DNA from: Pandoraea bronchicola
Lineage (GTDB): Bacteria; Pseudomonadota; Gammaproteobacteria; Burkholderiales; Burkholderiaceae
Length of the DNA stretch: 64,000 nucleotides
Assembly (NCBI RefSeq): GCF_902459805.1
Contig: NZ_CABPST010000005.1
Coordinates: 248,001 to 312,000, forward strand
Direction: 5' to 3'
Of the stretch, positions 63,849-64,000 are shown piece by piece. The first letter of the stretch is position 1. Each line of letters opens with the position of its first letter. The notes under the pieces were generated by a model that did not search any database, was not told where the DNA came from, and was given only the letters and a program-made list of their open reading frames with translations. The position numbers and the translations under genes are program-made.

Positions 63849-64000
63849 TTACTCGCCCTTCGGCGCTTCCTTGACGCGGCTGACCAACTGCGTGGGACTC
63901 ACGAACTGCAATGCAATGAGCACCCAGAGCAGGGTGATGGCCATGTAGATCATGGCCATCGCGTCGATGGACTGTGGTGCCCGCACCCCGGTCGAGAACA
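63849..64000 (-). CDS. ABC transporter permease, C-terminal fragment
   Basis: Fifty codons of a minus-strand gene enter from the right edge and stop at TAA (63849). They read FSTGVRAPQSIDAMAMIYMA and then a final membrane helix (TLLWVLIALQFVSP) and a short basic tail. The motif before the helix resembles the end of spermidine/putrescine-type permeases (PotC family), but with so little sequence the substrate is open. The 241 bases to the COG4315 gene hold the ECF-like promoter. Confidence 0.6.
   Translation of the reverse strand, partial: FSTGVRAPQSIDAMAMIYMAITLLWVLIALQFVSPTQLVSRVKEAPKGE

Overview
This 64 kb window is a high-GC, densely coded bacterial chromosome segment. Gene content and order (glnE–yhdP–nitrilase–tldD–aroG, a four-gene Ftr ferrous iron system, EgtB/EgtD, UbiA, COG4315 lipoprotein) point to a beta-proteobacterium of the Burkholderiaceae, most like Pandoraea or Burkholderia. 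The family is well supported; the genus is inference. There is one RNA gene, tRNA-Leu(UAA). I see no transposase, phage module or CRISPR array.

Layout. 1–11.0 kb is core: glnE (minus, cut by the left edge), then yhdP, a nitrilase-family amidase, tldD and aroG on the plus strand. Between tldD and aroG lies what reads as a complete Phe/Tyr attenuation leader: a sigma70-like promoter, a 26-residue peptide with six consecutive Phe/Tyr codons, and mutually exclusive antiterminator and terminator stems. 11.1–16.9 kb holds a PduO-type adenosyltransferase and a glycolate/D-lactate oxidase operon, in which glcD carries a frameshift best explained by a 7-base deletion, a K+ channel gene sits between glcD and glcE, and glcF is absent. 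17–22.5 kb: a MocR regulator divergent from a DUF2917 gene with repeated TAACAGA motifs between them, glutathione peroxidase, yggS, proC, ubiA. 22.6–26.1 kb: ftrABCD behind a likely Fur box. 26.3–30.3 kb: an Lrp regulator and a polar amino acid ABC transporter.

30.4–48.4 kb is accessory. Its centre is an eight-gene catabolic operon (35.5–43.3 kb: outer-membrane channel, alpha/beta hydrolase, VOC dioxygenase-like protein, Rieske ferredoxin, FAD monooxygenase, MFS transporter, cyclase, FAH-family hydrolase) facing a LysR regulator. The set describes uptake, hydroxylation, ring opening and hydrolysis of an unidentified aromatic or heteroaromatic compound. Around it are oxidoreductase modules (quinone oxidoreductase/YciI/LysR; alcohol dehydrogenase/aldo-keto reductase/cupin/LysR). 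The region ends close to the tRNA-Leu.

48.7–56.9 kb: a two-subunit chromate transporter, the egtB–egtD ergothioneine pair, an EamA exporter, an uncharacterised coupled pair (97-residue protein plus haem-oxygenase-like diiron protein) and a nitrate-reductase-associated protein. 56.9–61.4 kb: galactarate/glucarate catabolism (garD divergent from kdgD–aldehyde dehydrogenase, with a palindromic operator over the promoter), which delivers 2-oxoglutarate. 61.5–64 kb: an ECF sigma factor, its anti-sigma factor and a secreted COG4315 protein with an ECF-type promoter, then the C-terminal end of an ABC permease cut by the right edge.
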